A stretch of DNA of 64,000 nt from Rhodoferax sp. (lineage in GTDB: Bacteria > Pseudomonadota > Gammaproteobacteria > Burkholderiales > Burkholderiaceae_C), in contig NZ_JADMJN010000005.1 of the NCBI RefSeq assembly GCF_018780565.1, positions 372,001-436,000 on the forward strand. The letters run 5' to 3'. Position numbers and translations under genes: made by a program. A model generated the notes under the pieces. That model was not told the DNA's origin. It did no database searches and worked only from the letters and a program-made list of their open reading frames with translations. Below, one piece after another: positions 17,901 to 26,216 of the stretch (positions within the stretch are counted from its first letter, which is position 1; every line of letters starts with the position of its first letter).

Positions 17901-18852
17901 GGAAAATCAGCCCGTGGCCCGCGTATCTTCTACAAAAGAAGCTATAAAAAACGCAGCAAATTCAGCAAGCCCGGTGGGCCAGCGTCACACCGCGTGGACT
18001 TTTGGTGAATTGCCCGAGCTGCTCGAAATCCAGAAAGGTGGTCAAACCCTGATTGGCTACCCGGGTTTGATCGATGCGGGCGATGCGGTCACGATCGAGG
18101 TGTTCGATGAGCCCGATGTGGCCGCTGCCAAACACCGCGCCGGATTGCGTCGCCTGTTTTCCCTGCAAATCAAGGACGCGCTCAAGTACCTGGAAAAAAA
18201 CATTCCCGATCTGCAGAAAATGGCGGTCACCTTTATGCAGGTGGGCAAGAGCCCGGATGGTTCCGGTGGCGGCACCATTGAGGAACTGCGAGAGCAGATC
18301 ATCGCCGTGGCACTCGACCGGGCTTTTCTGCTGGATCCTTTACCCACCAATGAATTTGATTTCAAACGCCGGGTGGAGGAGGGCAGGGGGCGCCTGACCC
18401 TGATCGCCAACGAAGTGGCGCGTCTGGCCGCCACCATCCTGACCGAGTACGCGGCAGCCGCCCGCAAGATCAAGGACACCAAGAACGCACCGGAGGCCAC
18501 CGCAGACGCGGCCCAGCAGTTGGCGCGCCTGATGCCCAAGCGCTTTCTCACGCTGTCCCCCTGGGGGCCGCTGCAGTACTTCGCCCGCTACCTCAAGGCG
18601 ATCACCGCGCGGTTGGACAAATACCGCGCCGACCCGGCTCGCGACGCCGCACGCATGACCGAACTGCGTCCGCTGGAGCAGCGCTACTGGCGCTTGGTGG
18701 CCGAGCGCAAAGGTGTGAGCGACGAGCGCATGCAGGAATTCCGCTGGTTGCTGGAAGAGTTGCGCGTGAGCTTCTTTGCACAGGAGTTGCGCACACCACA
18801 ACCGGTGAGTGTGAAGCGGCTGGAGAAGGCGTGGGGGCAGTTGAACAGTTGA
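14938..18852 (+). CDS. hrpA: ATP-dependent RNA helicase HrpA
   Basis: A 1304-residue DEAH-box helicase, the length of E. coli HrpA, which rescues stalled ribosomes and acts on mRNA. Visible helicase motifs are GETGSGKTTQLPK (Walker A, about residue 37), IIDEAHERS (motif II), VTSATIDAQRF (motif III), VLATNVAETSLTVPGIRYVID and QRAGRCGR (motif VI). The long C-terminal region carries the OB-fold and HrpA-specific domains. Around residues 995-1020 there is a low-complexity linker, VSSTKEAIKNAANSASP, encoded by an AT-rich stretch that resembles the dispersed repeats. Large open frames on the opposite strand are shadows. Confidence 0.96.
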   Translation: MTLTAQPLQIEFPQSLPVSGKRDEIMAAMEKHQVIIVCGETGSGKTTQLPKIALAMGRGKLNYPPGKGKLIGHTQPRRIAASSVAKRIAEELKTPLGDVVGFKVRFQDRLGRDASVKLMTDGILLAETQTDPLLKAYDTIIIDEAHERSLNIDFLLGYLRQILPRRPDLKIVVTSATIDAQRFADHFASRNGPAPVIMVSGRMFPVEQRYRPFEESREYDLNSAIADGVDELWRDVHNSGDILVFLPGEREIREAADHLRKHLSHQPLFRNAEVLPLFARLSQAEQDRIFDGHTGRRIVLATNVAETSLTVPGIRYVIDAGTARMKRYSFRSKVEQLLVEPISQSSANQRAGRCGRVANGICIRLYDEKEFNGRPRFTDPEILRSSLAGVILRMKSLHLGIVEEFPFIERPSGRAIADGYQLLNELGAVDDANELTAMGQELAKLPLDPRVGRMILEARSRGALDEVLVIASALSVQDVRDRPMEAQQQADQAHVKFDDEKSEFSGYLKLWKWIHDARGGSHDAGASHKLSNRQYEQLLRQNFVNIRRVREWRDIHSQLHTVVAEHKWRLNTLPANYEQLHLSMLSGLLGNIGCKLETEGASGEYLGARGIKFYAHPGAHLAKKPGRWIVAAELVETTRLFGRGIANVEPQWLEQVAGHLLKKQLLDPHWEKKAAEVTALERATLYGIVIYSGRKVNFSRVDRVSAREIFIRQALVDGQWETKLPFLEANQKLIKQVEDLEHKARRQDVLVDEELIFAFYDQQLPSDVCSGYSFENWYREEIKKQPKLLLLTREELMRHEAAGITTQSFPKTIRLGGVDCAATYLHEPGDAKDGLTVTVPLFVLNQVNEERCEWLVPGMLREKVQALLKTLHQRPRSRLVPLPETASRMTELLNAPEAFGQGALLDALLKLVRAATSIDVVRADIKVDMLSPHFFMNFRVVDEHGRQLGTGRNLGALKAELGAQARGAFQALAGLKLAKDAAALPISKENQPVARVSSTKEAIKNAANSASPVGQRHTAWTFGELPELLEIQKGGQTLIGYPGLIDAGDAVTIEVFDEPDVAAAKHRAGLRRLFSLQIKDALKYLEKNIPDLQKMAVTFMQVGKSPDGSGGGTIEELREQIIAVALDRAFLLDPLPTNEFDFKRRVEEGRGRLTLIANEVARLAATILTEYAAAARKIKDTKNAPEATADAAQQLARLMPKRFLTLSPWGPLQYFARYLKAITARLDKYRADPARDAARMTELRPLEQRYWRLVAERKGVSDERMQEFRWLLEELRVSFFAQELRTPQPVSVKRLEKAWGQLNS
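17928..17966. repeat. AT-rich repeat-like insert in the hrpA linker
   Basis: TCTACAAAAGAAGCTAT, followed by an A-run and GCAGC, shares CTACAAAAGA with the element at 8381-8397 and the GCAGC tail with the truB copy. It encodes a serine/alanine/lysine-rich linker between conserved HrpA domains. The match is partial, so confidence is low. Confidence 0.3.
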
Positions 18853-18977
18853 TCCGGTCTTGTGCGCCCGGTTTTTGTGGCCTTTCTCCCCGTGGTGACA
18901 ACATGCGGTACGGCTTGCTGCTAAGCTCGCGACTGCCACCTATCGGCAATATTTCTTAGAAGCTATCAGGAGACACA

Positions 18978-19961
18978 ATGGCCCAGACAAACACAAACCG
19001 TCGCACGTTCATGGCCGGCACGACCGCTGCCTTGGGCAGCATGGCGCTGCCTTCGCTGGCGCAAGCACCTGCGTTCCCAACCAAACCCATCCGTTACATT
19101 TGCCCCTGGCCTGCGGGTGGCTCTACCGATGCGGTCATCCGAGCGCTGGCCTTGAGCGCGAGCAAGACCCTGGGACAGTCCATCGTGGTGGACAACAAAC
19201 CCGGCGCTGCCGGCTTGCTGGGCGCCAATGAACTGGTCAACGCCAAACCCGATGGCTATACCGTGTCGCAATTGCCTCATGGCGTTTTTCGCGTACCGCA
19301 CATGCAAAAAACGCAGTTCGATCCGCTCAAGGATTTCACCTGGATCGCCTGCCTGACAGGCTACACCTTCGGACTGGTGGTGCCCAGTGATTCGCCCATC
19401 AAGTCCATCAAGGACCTGGTGGCCTATGCCAAAGCTAACCCGGAGAAATTCACCTACGGTTCTACCGGCACGGGTACCAGTCCGCATCTGGCCGTGGAAG
19501 AGTTTGCGCAACGTGCCGGCATCAAGCTGACCCACGTGCCTTTCAAGGGCAATGCCGACAACATGCAGGCGGTGTTGGGTGGCCACGTCATGGGTGCCAG
19601 CGATGCAACCGGTTGGGGCCCTCATGTGGAGTCGGGCAAGCTGCGCTTGCTGGCCACCTATGGCAGCAAACGAACCAAACGCTGGGCGCAGGTGCCCACG
19701 CTGGACGAGTTGGGTTACCAAACGGTCTCGGATTCGCCTTTTGGCGTGTGCGGCCCCAAGGGCATGGACCCCGCCATCACCCGCACTCTGCACGATGCCT
19801 TCAAGAAAGCGATTGAAGACCCCGCGGTGTTGGCGGTGTTCGAGAAATACGACCAATCCGTGATCTACATGAACACCGAAACCTACACCAAGTTCGCCCG
19901 CGACAGCTTTGTTGCGGAGAAAGCCACCATCGAGCGGCTGGGCTTGGCAAACAAGGGCTGA
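18978..19961 (+). CDS. Bug-family tripartite tricarboxylate transporter receptor
   Basis: A 327-residue periplasmic solute receptor of the Bug/TctC family, greatly expanded in Burkholderiales and binding small carboxylates or aromatic acids. The N-terminus has an RRTFMAGTTAALG segment and a cut after SLAQA, resembling a twin-arginine-type or ordinary signal peptide. Mature family motifs are PIRYICPWPAGGSTDAVIRAL, VDNKPGAAGLLGANEL and ADPVTYGSTG-like text (here PEKFTYGSTGTGTSPHLA). CAGGAG precedes the ATG by eight bases. No TctA/TctB membrane genes are adjacent, so it is an orphan and its ligand is unknown. It converges on the aminotransferase gene with a nine-base gap. Confidence 0.9.
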   Translation: MAQTNTNRRTFMAGTTAALGSMALPSLAQAPAFPTKPIRYICPWPAGGSTDAVIRALALSASKTLGQSIVVDNKPGAAGLLGANELVNAKPDGYTVSQLPHGVFRVPHMQKTQFDPLKDFTWIACLTGYTFGLVVPSDSPIKSIKDLVAYAKANPEKFTYGSTGTGTSPHLAVEEFAQRAGIKLTHVPFKGNADNMQAVLGGHVMGASDATGWGPHVESGKLRLLATYGSKRTKRWAQVPTLDELGYQTVSDSPFGVCGPKGMDPAITRTLHDAFKKAIEDPAVLAVFEKYDQSVIYMNTETYTKFARDSFVAEKATIERLGLANKG

Positions 19962-19970
19962 TTCAGCGCG

Positions 19971-21128
19971 CTACAGTGCGGCCAACCGGGCGAGCGCTGC
20001 ATGCAGCGTCTCGTCTTTTTTGGCAAAGCAGAACCGCACCACGCGCTGGTCAAATCCGTTGCCGTAAAAAGCTGACAGCGGGATGGCGGCCACGCCGATC
20101 TCCGAGGTCAGCCATTTGCAGAATTCCGTTTCCCCCAGATCGCTCACCTCCGAGATATCCACGCACTGGAAGTAGGTGCCTTCGCTTGGCAGCAGCTTGA
20201 ATTTGGTTTGCTTGAGGCCTTCCCGAAACAGATCCCGCTTGCGTTGGTAAAACGCCGGCAGCTCCAGGTAGGGCTTGGCATCGCTCATGTAAGTCGCCAG
20301 CCCGTATTGCACCGGGGTATTGACGGTGAACACGTTGAACTGGTGTACTTTGCGAAACTCGGACGTCAAGGCAGCGGGTGCGGCCACGTAGCCCACTTTC
20401 CAGCCCGTCACGTGGTAGGTTTTCCCAAAGCTGGAAACAATGAAAGCACGGGCAGCCAGACCGGGGAAACGCGCCGCACTTTGGTGCTGCTGGCTGTCAA
20501 ACACCATATGTTCATAGACCTCGTCGCTGATCAGCAAAACATTGGTGGGTGCGAGAATTTCTTGCAGGCGCAGCATGTCCGCAGCGGTCCAGACCGTGCC
20601 GCTGGGGTTGTGAGGCGAGTTGATCAGGATCGCACGGGTTTTCGATGTGATGGCGGCGGCAATCTTGTCAAAGTCGGGGCGGAAGGTGCCTGGCGTCAGG
20701 GGCACTCGCACCGGTATACCTCCGGCGAGTTCGATGTTGGGAACGTAGCTGTCGTAGCAGGGCTCCAGCACGATGACTTCGTCACCTGCGTGCACCACAG
20801 CCAAAATAATAGTGATGATGGCCTGGGTGGCCCCGGCAGTCACGGTGATTTCATTCGCGGCGTTGTACTGGTGGCCATAAAGGGCCTTGACCTTCGCAGC
20901 AATGGCGTCCCGCAGCACCGGCACACCTGTCATGGGCGGGTACTGGTTGAGACCTTGCTTCATTGCATCCGTCACCACATCCACCAATTTGGGATCGCAG
21001 TTGAAGTCGGGAAAACCCTGTCCGAGATTGACGGCATTTTTTTCCGCCGCCAGCGTGGACATGACGGTGAAGATCGTGGTGCCCACATTGGGCAGTCTGG
21101 ATGTCAGGGGGGGCGTTTGTGGGTTCAT
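19971..21128 (-). CDS. Class I pyridoxal-phosphate aminotransferase, methionine aminotransferase-like
   Basis: A 385-residue fold-type I aminotransferase. PLP-binding features are visible: AGATQAIITIIL near residue 93, NSPHNPSGTVWTA, LISDEVYEHMVFD, and the Schiff-base lysine in SSFGKTYHVTGWKVGY. The GQGFPDFNCDPKLVD start and overall text match the YbdL/methionine aminotransferase group (2-oxo-4-methylthiobutanoate amination) and kynurenine aminotransferase relatives. The start overlaps the stop of the upstream cysB-like gene by four bases (ATGA), so it is co-transcribed with a sulfur regulator, which supports a sulfur amino acid substrate. Exact substrate is inferred. Confidence 0.85.
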   Translation of the reverse strand: MNPQTPPLTSRLPNVGTTIFTVMSTLAAEKNAVNLGQGFPDFNCDPKLVDVVTDAMKQGLNQYPPMTGVPVLRDAIAAKVKALYGHQYNAANEITVTAGATQAIITIILAVVHAGDEVIVLEPCYDSYVPNIELAGGIPVRVPLTPGTFRPDFDKIAAAITSKTRAILINSPHNPSGTVWTAADMLRLQEILAPTNVLLISDEVYEHMVFDSQQHQSAARFPGLAARAFIVSSFGKTYHVTGWKVGYVAAPAALTSEFRKVHQFNVFTVNTPVQYGLATYMSDAKPYLELPAFYQRKRDLFREGLKQTKFKLLPSEGTYFQCVDISEVSDLGETEFCKWLTSEIGVAAIPLSAFYGNGFDQRVVRFCFAKKDETLHAALARLAAL

Positions 21129-22078
21129 AACTCGTAGTCGTTGACATGGCCGGTCATGGCGCGGGCGACCAGATCGCGGCTCAGGCGGTCACTCAGCAAT
21201 TCGGCAAACTTGTAGACAAAGTTGCGCAGGTAGGCACCACGTTTGAACGCGACCCGGGTCACATTCTGGCCAAACAAATGACCCGCCGGACGTACCACCA
21301 GATCACTCTTCATACCTTCTTCCACAACATCACGCACCGCCATTTCAGCAGCGATGCCCACACCCAGGCCCAGGCGGACATAGGTTTTAATCACGTCCGA
21401 ATCGATCGCTTCCAGTGCGATGCGGGGCTCCAGTTTGCGCAGGGCAAACGCGTGGTCGATCTTGGTACGACCGGTATAGGCGGGGTGGTAGGTAATCAAG
21501 GGCTCATGCGCAATGTCCTCCAGCGTGATGTGTTCCTTCAGGCACAAGGGGTGGCCCAGGGGCAGAACCAGCACGTGCTGCCATTCATAGCAGGGCAGGG
21601 TCACCAGTTCCGAATAGCCTGCCAGGGACTCGGTGGCTACGCCAATCTCCGCCACTTCGTCAATCAGCATGCGAGCCACCTGTTCGGGCGAGCCCTGGTG
21701 CAGGCTGACATTGACCTTGGGATAGGCTTCGCGCAGCTTCGCCACGGGCTCGGGCAGCACATAGCGCGCCTGGGTGTGGGTGGTTGCAATGGACAGCGTG
21801 CCGCTGTCTTCGGCGCTGTACTGCTCACCAATACGTTTGAGATTGCCAACCTCGCGCATGATCAGCTCGATGCTCTTCAAGACATGTTGTCCTGGTTCGG
21901 TGATGCGTTTAAGGCGTTTGCCATGTCGCACAAAAATCTCGATGCCCAACTCCTCTTCCAGCTCGATGATGGCTTTGGAAACGCCGGGCTGCGAGGTGTG
22001 CAATGCCTTGGCGGCTTCGGTCAAATTCAGATTGCGGCGTGCCGCCTCTTGGACAAAGCGAAATTGGTGTAAATTCAT
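21125..22078 (-). CDS. cysB: CysB-family LysR-type regulator of sulfur metabolism
   Basis: A 317-residue LysR-type regulator. The winged helix is at 1-60 (NLNLTEAAKALHTSQPGVSKAI). The effector domain has CysB-specific text: IATTHTQARYVLPEPV near residue 95, LHQGSPEQVARML, and LPCYEWQHVLVLPLGHPL. CysB-type proteins respond to N-acetylserine and sulfide and activate sulfate assimilation, so this is a likely controller of the cys cluster at 1-4122. ATG 22078 (MNLHQFRF) fits the family start better than TTG 22090. The upstream 22079-22143 gap is AT-rich (ACTAAAGAATAATTTTATTA) and could hold an autoregulatory site. It forms an operon with the aminotransferase gene. Confidence 0.9.
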   Translation of the reverse strand: MNLHQFRFVQEAARRNLNLTEAAKALHTSQPGVSKAIIELEEELGIEIFVRHGKRLKRITEPGQHVLKSIELIMREVGNLKRIGEQYSAEDSGTLSIATTHTQARYVLPEPVAKLREAYPKVNVSLHQGSPEQVARMLIDEVAEIGVATESLAGYSELVTLPCYEWQHVLVLPLGHPLCLKEHITLEDIAHEPLITYHPAYTGRTKIDHAFALRKLEPRIALEAIDSDVIKTYVRLGLGVGIAAEMAVRDVVEEGMKSDLVVRPAGHLFGQNVTRVAFKRGAYLRNFVYKFAELLSDRLSRDLVARAMTGHVNDYEL

Positions 22079-22143
22079 ATCAAAATTCAACTAAAGAATA
22101 ATTTTATTATGCCTTGGTTGTATATTGAATCGGCGAAACCGCT

Positions 22144-22524
22144 TCACGACAGCGCCATTTGAGCCATGAGTTCGATCATTTGAGGAGCCTCGCCAATTGC
22201 CGCTCTCAAGTCAAACGCAATTTGCGGGTGGCTCAACCGGAGTGCGTCCACCAGCAAGGGCAAATCTTCCCGCGCATGCTTGCCAACGCCCAGAAACATC
22301 GGAACTATTGTGATGCGGGTGACGCCCAGTGCCGCAACATCGGCCACGCTGGAGGGCAGATCCGGCGCCATCAGTTCAAGGTAGGCGCAGCGCACCTGAA
22401 CTTCGGGGGACATAGTTTGTATGCGATGAGCCACGGCCTCAATGGGCTTGCTCCACAAGGGGTCACGTGATCCATGTGCGAACAGGATCGTGCCACGCAA
22501 AATTTCGGAGCGCATAGCCGTCAT
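22144..22524 (-). CDS. cbiX: Short CbiX-type sirohydrochlorin chelatase
   Basis: A 126-residue single-domain class II chelatase of the CbiX/SirB type, which inserts Fe or Co into sirohydrochlorin. Visible motifs are ILFAHGSRDPLWSKP near residue 14, with the first active histidine, and VPMFLGVGKHAREDLP near residue 73, with the second. In this context, next to a CysB-like regulator, iron insertion to make siroheme for CysI is the likely role. The ATG at 22524 overlaps the lptG stop (ATGA) and is preceded by TTGAGG. A longer frame to 22761 only translates lptG out of frame. A second ATG at 22515 is possible. Confidence 0.88.
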   Translation of the reverse strand: MTAMRSEILRGTILFAHGSRDPLWSKPIEAVAHRIQTMSPEVQVRCAYLELMAPDLPSSVADVAALGVTRITIVPMFLGVGKHAREDLPLLVDALRLSHPQIAFDLRAAIGEAPQMIELMAQMALS

Positions 22525-23627
22525 CGCCTCAACACCAGCCACCCAAACGCCGTCAGGGATAACAGGGAATAAATCATGCCCGGTAGTGCTGCGGTCAACC
22601 AGGGTTGCCAGTTTTGCATGTTGCCAATATAGCCAAAAACATTGTTGAGCAGGAAGAAGCTGATGCCCGCCATCACTCCGCCAAACACATAGGTTGCGAT
22701 GCCGCCTGAGCGAAAGTGCAGGTAGGCAAAAGGCAGGGCCAACACCACCATCACCAGGCAACTCAAGGGGTAGAAGACTTTTTTCCAGAACTCGATTTCA
22801 TAGCGTTGTGCCGTCTGCGCGTTGGCCTGCAGGTGCTGGATATACTGAAACAGGTCGATCGTACTCATGCGCTCCGGTTTGAGTACCGCGGCAGAAACCA
22901 TCTCCGAGCTGATCTGGTTCGGCCATCGCAAGCTGTCAAGGTGTTGCCGGTCGATGCGGGCGGTATCGGTGCCTCGTGCGGGGAATTCGGTCCGGTCCAC
23001 GCTTTGCAGCGTCCAGGAGTCATCCCGGCCAAAAACTGCCGTCTGCGATTGCGTCATGGACATCAGGAATCCCTGGTTGTCGAATTCGTAGACCCGGACC
23101 CCGCGCATGCTGCCATCGGACTCCAGCGCGTTGACATTCACCGCATACTGGGCGTAACGCTGCTTTTCCTTTAACCAGGCGCCGGTTTGACCGACCGTGA
23201 GCCGTCCCTGATAGCGGGCTTTCAAAAGTTGCCCGGTCCGGTCTGCGGCGGGGGATATGTAGTCACCAATGGCAAAGGTCAGCAGCACAAATCCCAAGCC
23301 CAGGAGCAAGAGTGTTTTCAAGGCGCGCCAGGGGCCGAGTCCGCTGGTCCGCAAAATGGTGTATTCCGAGCTTTGGGCCAAGCGTGCCATGACAAAAATA
23401 GTACCGATGAGGACGGCAATGGGCAGCAGTTCATACAGATGACTCGGAATCATCAGCGTGACAAAGGCCAGCGCGTGGATGAGCCGATAGCCCGCCGCCG
23501 CATGTCGGCCAAGCGCCTGTATCTCTTCGACGAAATCAAAAAAGAAAAACAGGGAAAGAAAGCCCAAGGTGACAAAGGTAACCGCAGACAGCACTTCGCC
23601 GTAAATCAGACGTCGGATGGTTTTCAC
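22521..23627 (-). CDS. lptG: LPS export ABC transporter permease LptG
   Basis: A 368-residue inner-membrane permease of the LptB2FGC complex that pulls lipopolysaccharide from the inner membrane into the periplasmic bridge. It has hydrophobic segments at the N-terminus (GEVLSAVTFVTLGFLSLFFF), two near 65-125, a large periplasmic jellyroll region (about 130-265), and three helices at the C-terminus. YILRTSGLGPWRALKTLL is the coupling-helix region. It overlaps lptF by four bases and cbiX by four bases. Confidence 0.95.
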   Translation of the reverse strand: MKTIRRLIYGEVLSAVTFVTLGFLSLFFFFDFVEEIQALGRHAAAGYRLIHALAFVTLMIPSHLYELLPIAVLIGTIFVMARLAQSSEYTILRTSGLGPWRALKTLLLLGLGFVLLTFAIGDYISPAADRTGQLLKARYQGRLTVGQTGAWLKEKQRYAQYAVNVNALESDGSMRGVRVYEFDNQGFLMSMTQSQTAVFGRDDSWTLQSVDRTEFPARGTDTARIDRQHLDSLRWPNQISSEMVSAAVLKPERMSTIDLFQYIQHLQANAQTAQRYEIEFWKKVFYPLSCLVMVVLALPFAYLHFRSGGIATYVFGGVMAGISFFLLNNVFGYIGNMQNWQPWLTAALPGMIYSLLSLTAFGWLVLRR

Positions 23628-24736
23628 GTCCTGGACCTCCGCAACAGGGCAGACCGCGAACCCGTCAAGGTGCGCCAGTGCCAGTTATTGTGACCCTTGG
23701 CAAGCCAGAACAGGCCCAGCACCAGCGCCCCCCCATGCAAGGCCAGCAAAAACCCGGCGAACGTCACTTTGCCCGACACGATCCAGCTCTGGCCGAGATT
23801 GAGCATGTTGTAATAAATCACGAATGCAAACAGGGAAAAGACCAGGTTTGCACTTCGGCCCACCCGCGGATTGACGCTGGACACAGCGATGGCAATGATC
23901 ACGAAATTGATGGCGGCCAAAATCAGACCGATGCGCCAGGACAGCTCTGCCAAGTTGTGCGGCGTCGCTGTCCGAATCAATTCAATCGTGGGGCGGGTGT
24001 TGACCGGCACATAGTCTGTTCCGCCCAGAATATCCACACCCACCTTGGTGCCATACTCCTCGAACTCGCTGATCTTTAGATCCTGCTTGCCAATAGTGCT
24101 TTCCAGACGCTGGCCGTTGCTGAGCATCAAGAATCGGTCCCCATTCAGGCTCTGAATGCGGCCACTGCGGGCCGAGGTGATGGTTTCCTTCCCGTATTCC
24201 GTCGTCGCAATAAAGACATTGTTGCCGGACTGCTGCCCCGGTGTGTTCTTTTCGACGAAGAACACGCGCTTGCCTCCAACTGACTCTTGAAATTGGCCCG
24301 GTTCGATGCGCTCAATGTCCCCGCGCTTTTCATACTGGTCCTTCATGTTTTCTATCCGCTGGTTGGACCAGGGCAGGACAAACAGTGCCAGTGCCATCAC
24401 CACCAGCAACACCGGCCAGGCAAACCGGAACAACGGGCCCAGAAACCCGGACAAACCACGGCCACTGGCAAACCAGATCACCATTTCACTGTCGCGGTAC
24501 ATGCGTGACATGCTGGCAATGATGGCAATGAACAGGCTCATGGTCAGAATCGTCGGCATGTAGGCAAGCACGGTATAGCCCATGACCAGCATCACGTCGG
24601 ACGGATTGAAGCTGCCACGCGAGGCCTGGCCGAGCGTACGTATCAGCGTCATGGTCATGACAACCGTCGCCAGCACGATCAGGGTGGCCCCAAAACTGCG
24701 CGCCAGCTCCTTGCGAATGGAGGAATGGAATAACAT
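23624..24736 (-). CDS. lptF: LPS export ABC transporter permease LptF
   Basis: A 370-residue partner permease of LptG in lipopolysaccharide export. The N-terminus has MLFHSSIRKELARSFGATLIVL. A membrane pair around 50-125 contains MYRDSEMVIWFASG, typical of LptF. A periplasmic domain of about 130 residues and three C-terminal helices follow. The start lies only 23 bases from the divergent pepA start, so each promoter must lie inside or very near the other gene. This lptFG/pepA divergence is common in proteobacteria. Confidence 0.95.
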   Translation of the reverse strand: MLFHSSIRKELARSFGATLIVLATVVMTMTLIRTLGQASRGSFNPSDVMLVMGYTVLAYMPTILTMSLFIAIIASMSRMYRDSEMVIWFASGRGLSGFLGPLFRFAWPVLLVVMALALFVLPWSNQRIENMKDQYEKRGDIERIEPGQFQESVGGKRVFFVEKNTPGQQSGNNVFIATTEYGKETITSARSGRIQSLNGDRFLMLSNGQRLESTIGKQDLKISEFEEYGTKVGVDILGGTDYVPVNTRPTIELIRTATPHNLAELSWRIGLILAAINFVIIAIAVSSVNPRVGRSANLVFSLFAFVIYYNMLNLGQSWIVSGKVTFAGFLLALHGGALVLGLFWLAKGHNNWHWRTLTGSRSALLRRSRT

Positions 24737-24759
24737 CAGCGGAAAGGAAAACCTGAATT

Positions 24760-26199
24760 ATGAACTTTGAACTGAAGACAATTGATTCCCTGGGCGCAGC
24801 CAATGAAAAATGCGATGCCCTGATTGTGCTGCTAAGTCAGTCTTTCAAACCGGGAAAAGACGCTTTATCAGGGCTTGTTGCACAGGTATTGAAGGCAGGT
24901 GATCTGGACTACAAGGCAGGGAAGTCGCTGGCGATTTACCGCCCGACCGGCATGGCCTGCTCCCGTGTCGTATTGGCAGGGGTCGGCGATGGGGCTGCCA
25001 AAGATGTACGCCAGGCTGTGGCCACTGCGGTGGCAGCGCTCAAGGCGGGCAGTCTCAAGAAGCTGGTCATCTGCTTTGCCTCCCTGCCCAAGGACGAGGC
25101 TGTCCGCGCTGCAGTGATGGCGGTGGCCGACGCGAGCTACGTCTTCACCACGACAAAATCCAGGCCCGAGGGCAGGGTGATCCAGCGGGTGCTCCTTGGC
25201 ATGCCCAATGCCGTCAAGTTCCGACCGGTTTTTGACCAGGTCGTCGCCTCCGTGAAAGGTATTGAGTTTGCCAAAGAGTGGGCCAATCGTCCTGCAAACC
25301 ATGCCACGCCGTCACTTCTGGGAGGGGCCGCCCGATCGCTGGCGAAGTTCCCAAAAATCAAATGCGAAGTGCTGGGCCCCAAAGAAGTGGCCAAGTTGGG
25401 GATGGGTTCTTTCATGGCTGTGGCCCAAGGTTCGGATGAACCCCTGCGCTTTATTGTGCTGCGCTACGACGGTGCCGCAAAGACCCAGGCGCCCACCGTA
25501 TTGGTCGGTAAAGGCATTACCTTTGACAGCGGCGGTATTTCCATCAAGCCAGCGCCCGAGATGGACGAGATGAAGTTTGACATGTCAGGCGCGGCCAGCG
25601 TGTTGGGCGTTTTTCGGGCTCTGGCGGAACTGCAGCCTGCCATCAACGTGGTGGGCCTGATTCCGTCCTGTGAAAACCTGATCAATGGCCGGGCAGTCAA
25701 ACCAGGCGACGTGGTCACGAGCATGAGTGGGCAAACCATTGAAATTCTCAATACCGATGCCGAGGGACGGCTGGTTTTGTGCGATGCATTGACCTATGCG
25801 GAGCGCTTCAAGCCCCGTGCCGTGGTGGATATCGCCACACTGACTGGCGCATGCGTCATTGCATTGGGCGCTGTGCGCAGCGGACTTTTTTCGACCCATG
25901 ACGACCTGGCGGCGGCCCTTGTGTCGGCGGGTGAGTCGTCTCTTGACTTGTGCTGGCGCATGCCCTTGGACGACGATTACGCGGAAGGTCTGAAAACCAA
26001 TTTTGCCGATGTCGCCAACGTGGCCGGGCGTGCCGCAGGCTCCATCACGGCTGCCAAATTTTTGCAGCGCTTCACTTCAAAGTATCCCTGGGCCCATCTG
26101 GACATTGCCGGAACAGCCTGGAAAAGTGGGGCAGCCAAAGGCGCAACAGGTCGTCCGGTTGCGCTGTTGCTGGCATACCTGCTGGCCTCGTCCAAGTAA
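24760..26199 (+). CDS. pepA: Leucyl aminopeptidase (M17)
   Basis: A 479-residue cytosolic metallo-aminopeptidase of family M17. The C-terminal catalytic domain has VGKGITFDSGGISIKPA, with the first metal-binding lysine and aspartate, and the signature NTDAEGRLVL near residue 332. Both metal sites look complete. The N-terminal macro-like domain is about residues 1-160. A binding role at recombination sites is known for the E. coli protein but cannot be judged here. It is divergent from lptF and followed by holC 17 bases later. Confidence 0.95.
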   Translation: MNFELKTIDSLGAANEKCDALIVLLSQSFKPGKDALSGLVAQVLKAGDLDYKAGKSLAIYRPTGMACSRVVLAGVGDGAAKDVRQAVATAVAALKAGSLKKLVICFASLPKDEAVRAAVMAVADASYVFTTTKSRPEGRVIQRVLLGMPNAVKFRPVFDQVVASVKGIEFAKEWANRPANHATPSLLGGAARSLAKFPKIKCEVLGPKEVAKLGMGSFMAVAQGSDEPLRFIVLRYDGAAKTQAPTVLVGKGITFDSGGISIKPAPEMDEMKFDMSGAASVLGVFRALAELQPAINVVGLIPSCENLINGRAVKPGDVVTSMSGQTIEILNTDAEGRLVLCDALTYAERFKPRAVVDIATLTGACVIALGAVRSGLFSTHDDLAAALVSAGESSLDLCWRMPLDDDYAEGLKTNFADVANVAGRAAGSITAAKFLQRFTSKYPWAHLDIAGTAWKSGAAKGATGRPVALLLAYLLASSK

Positions 26200-26216
26200 G
26201 CAAAACAGTCTTGCCT

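Noticed and set aside
22525..22761. N-terminal extension of the chelatase frame
   Set aside because: This part translates lptG in another frame and has no chelatase similarity; the ATGA overlap at 22521-22524 is the better start.
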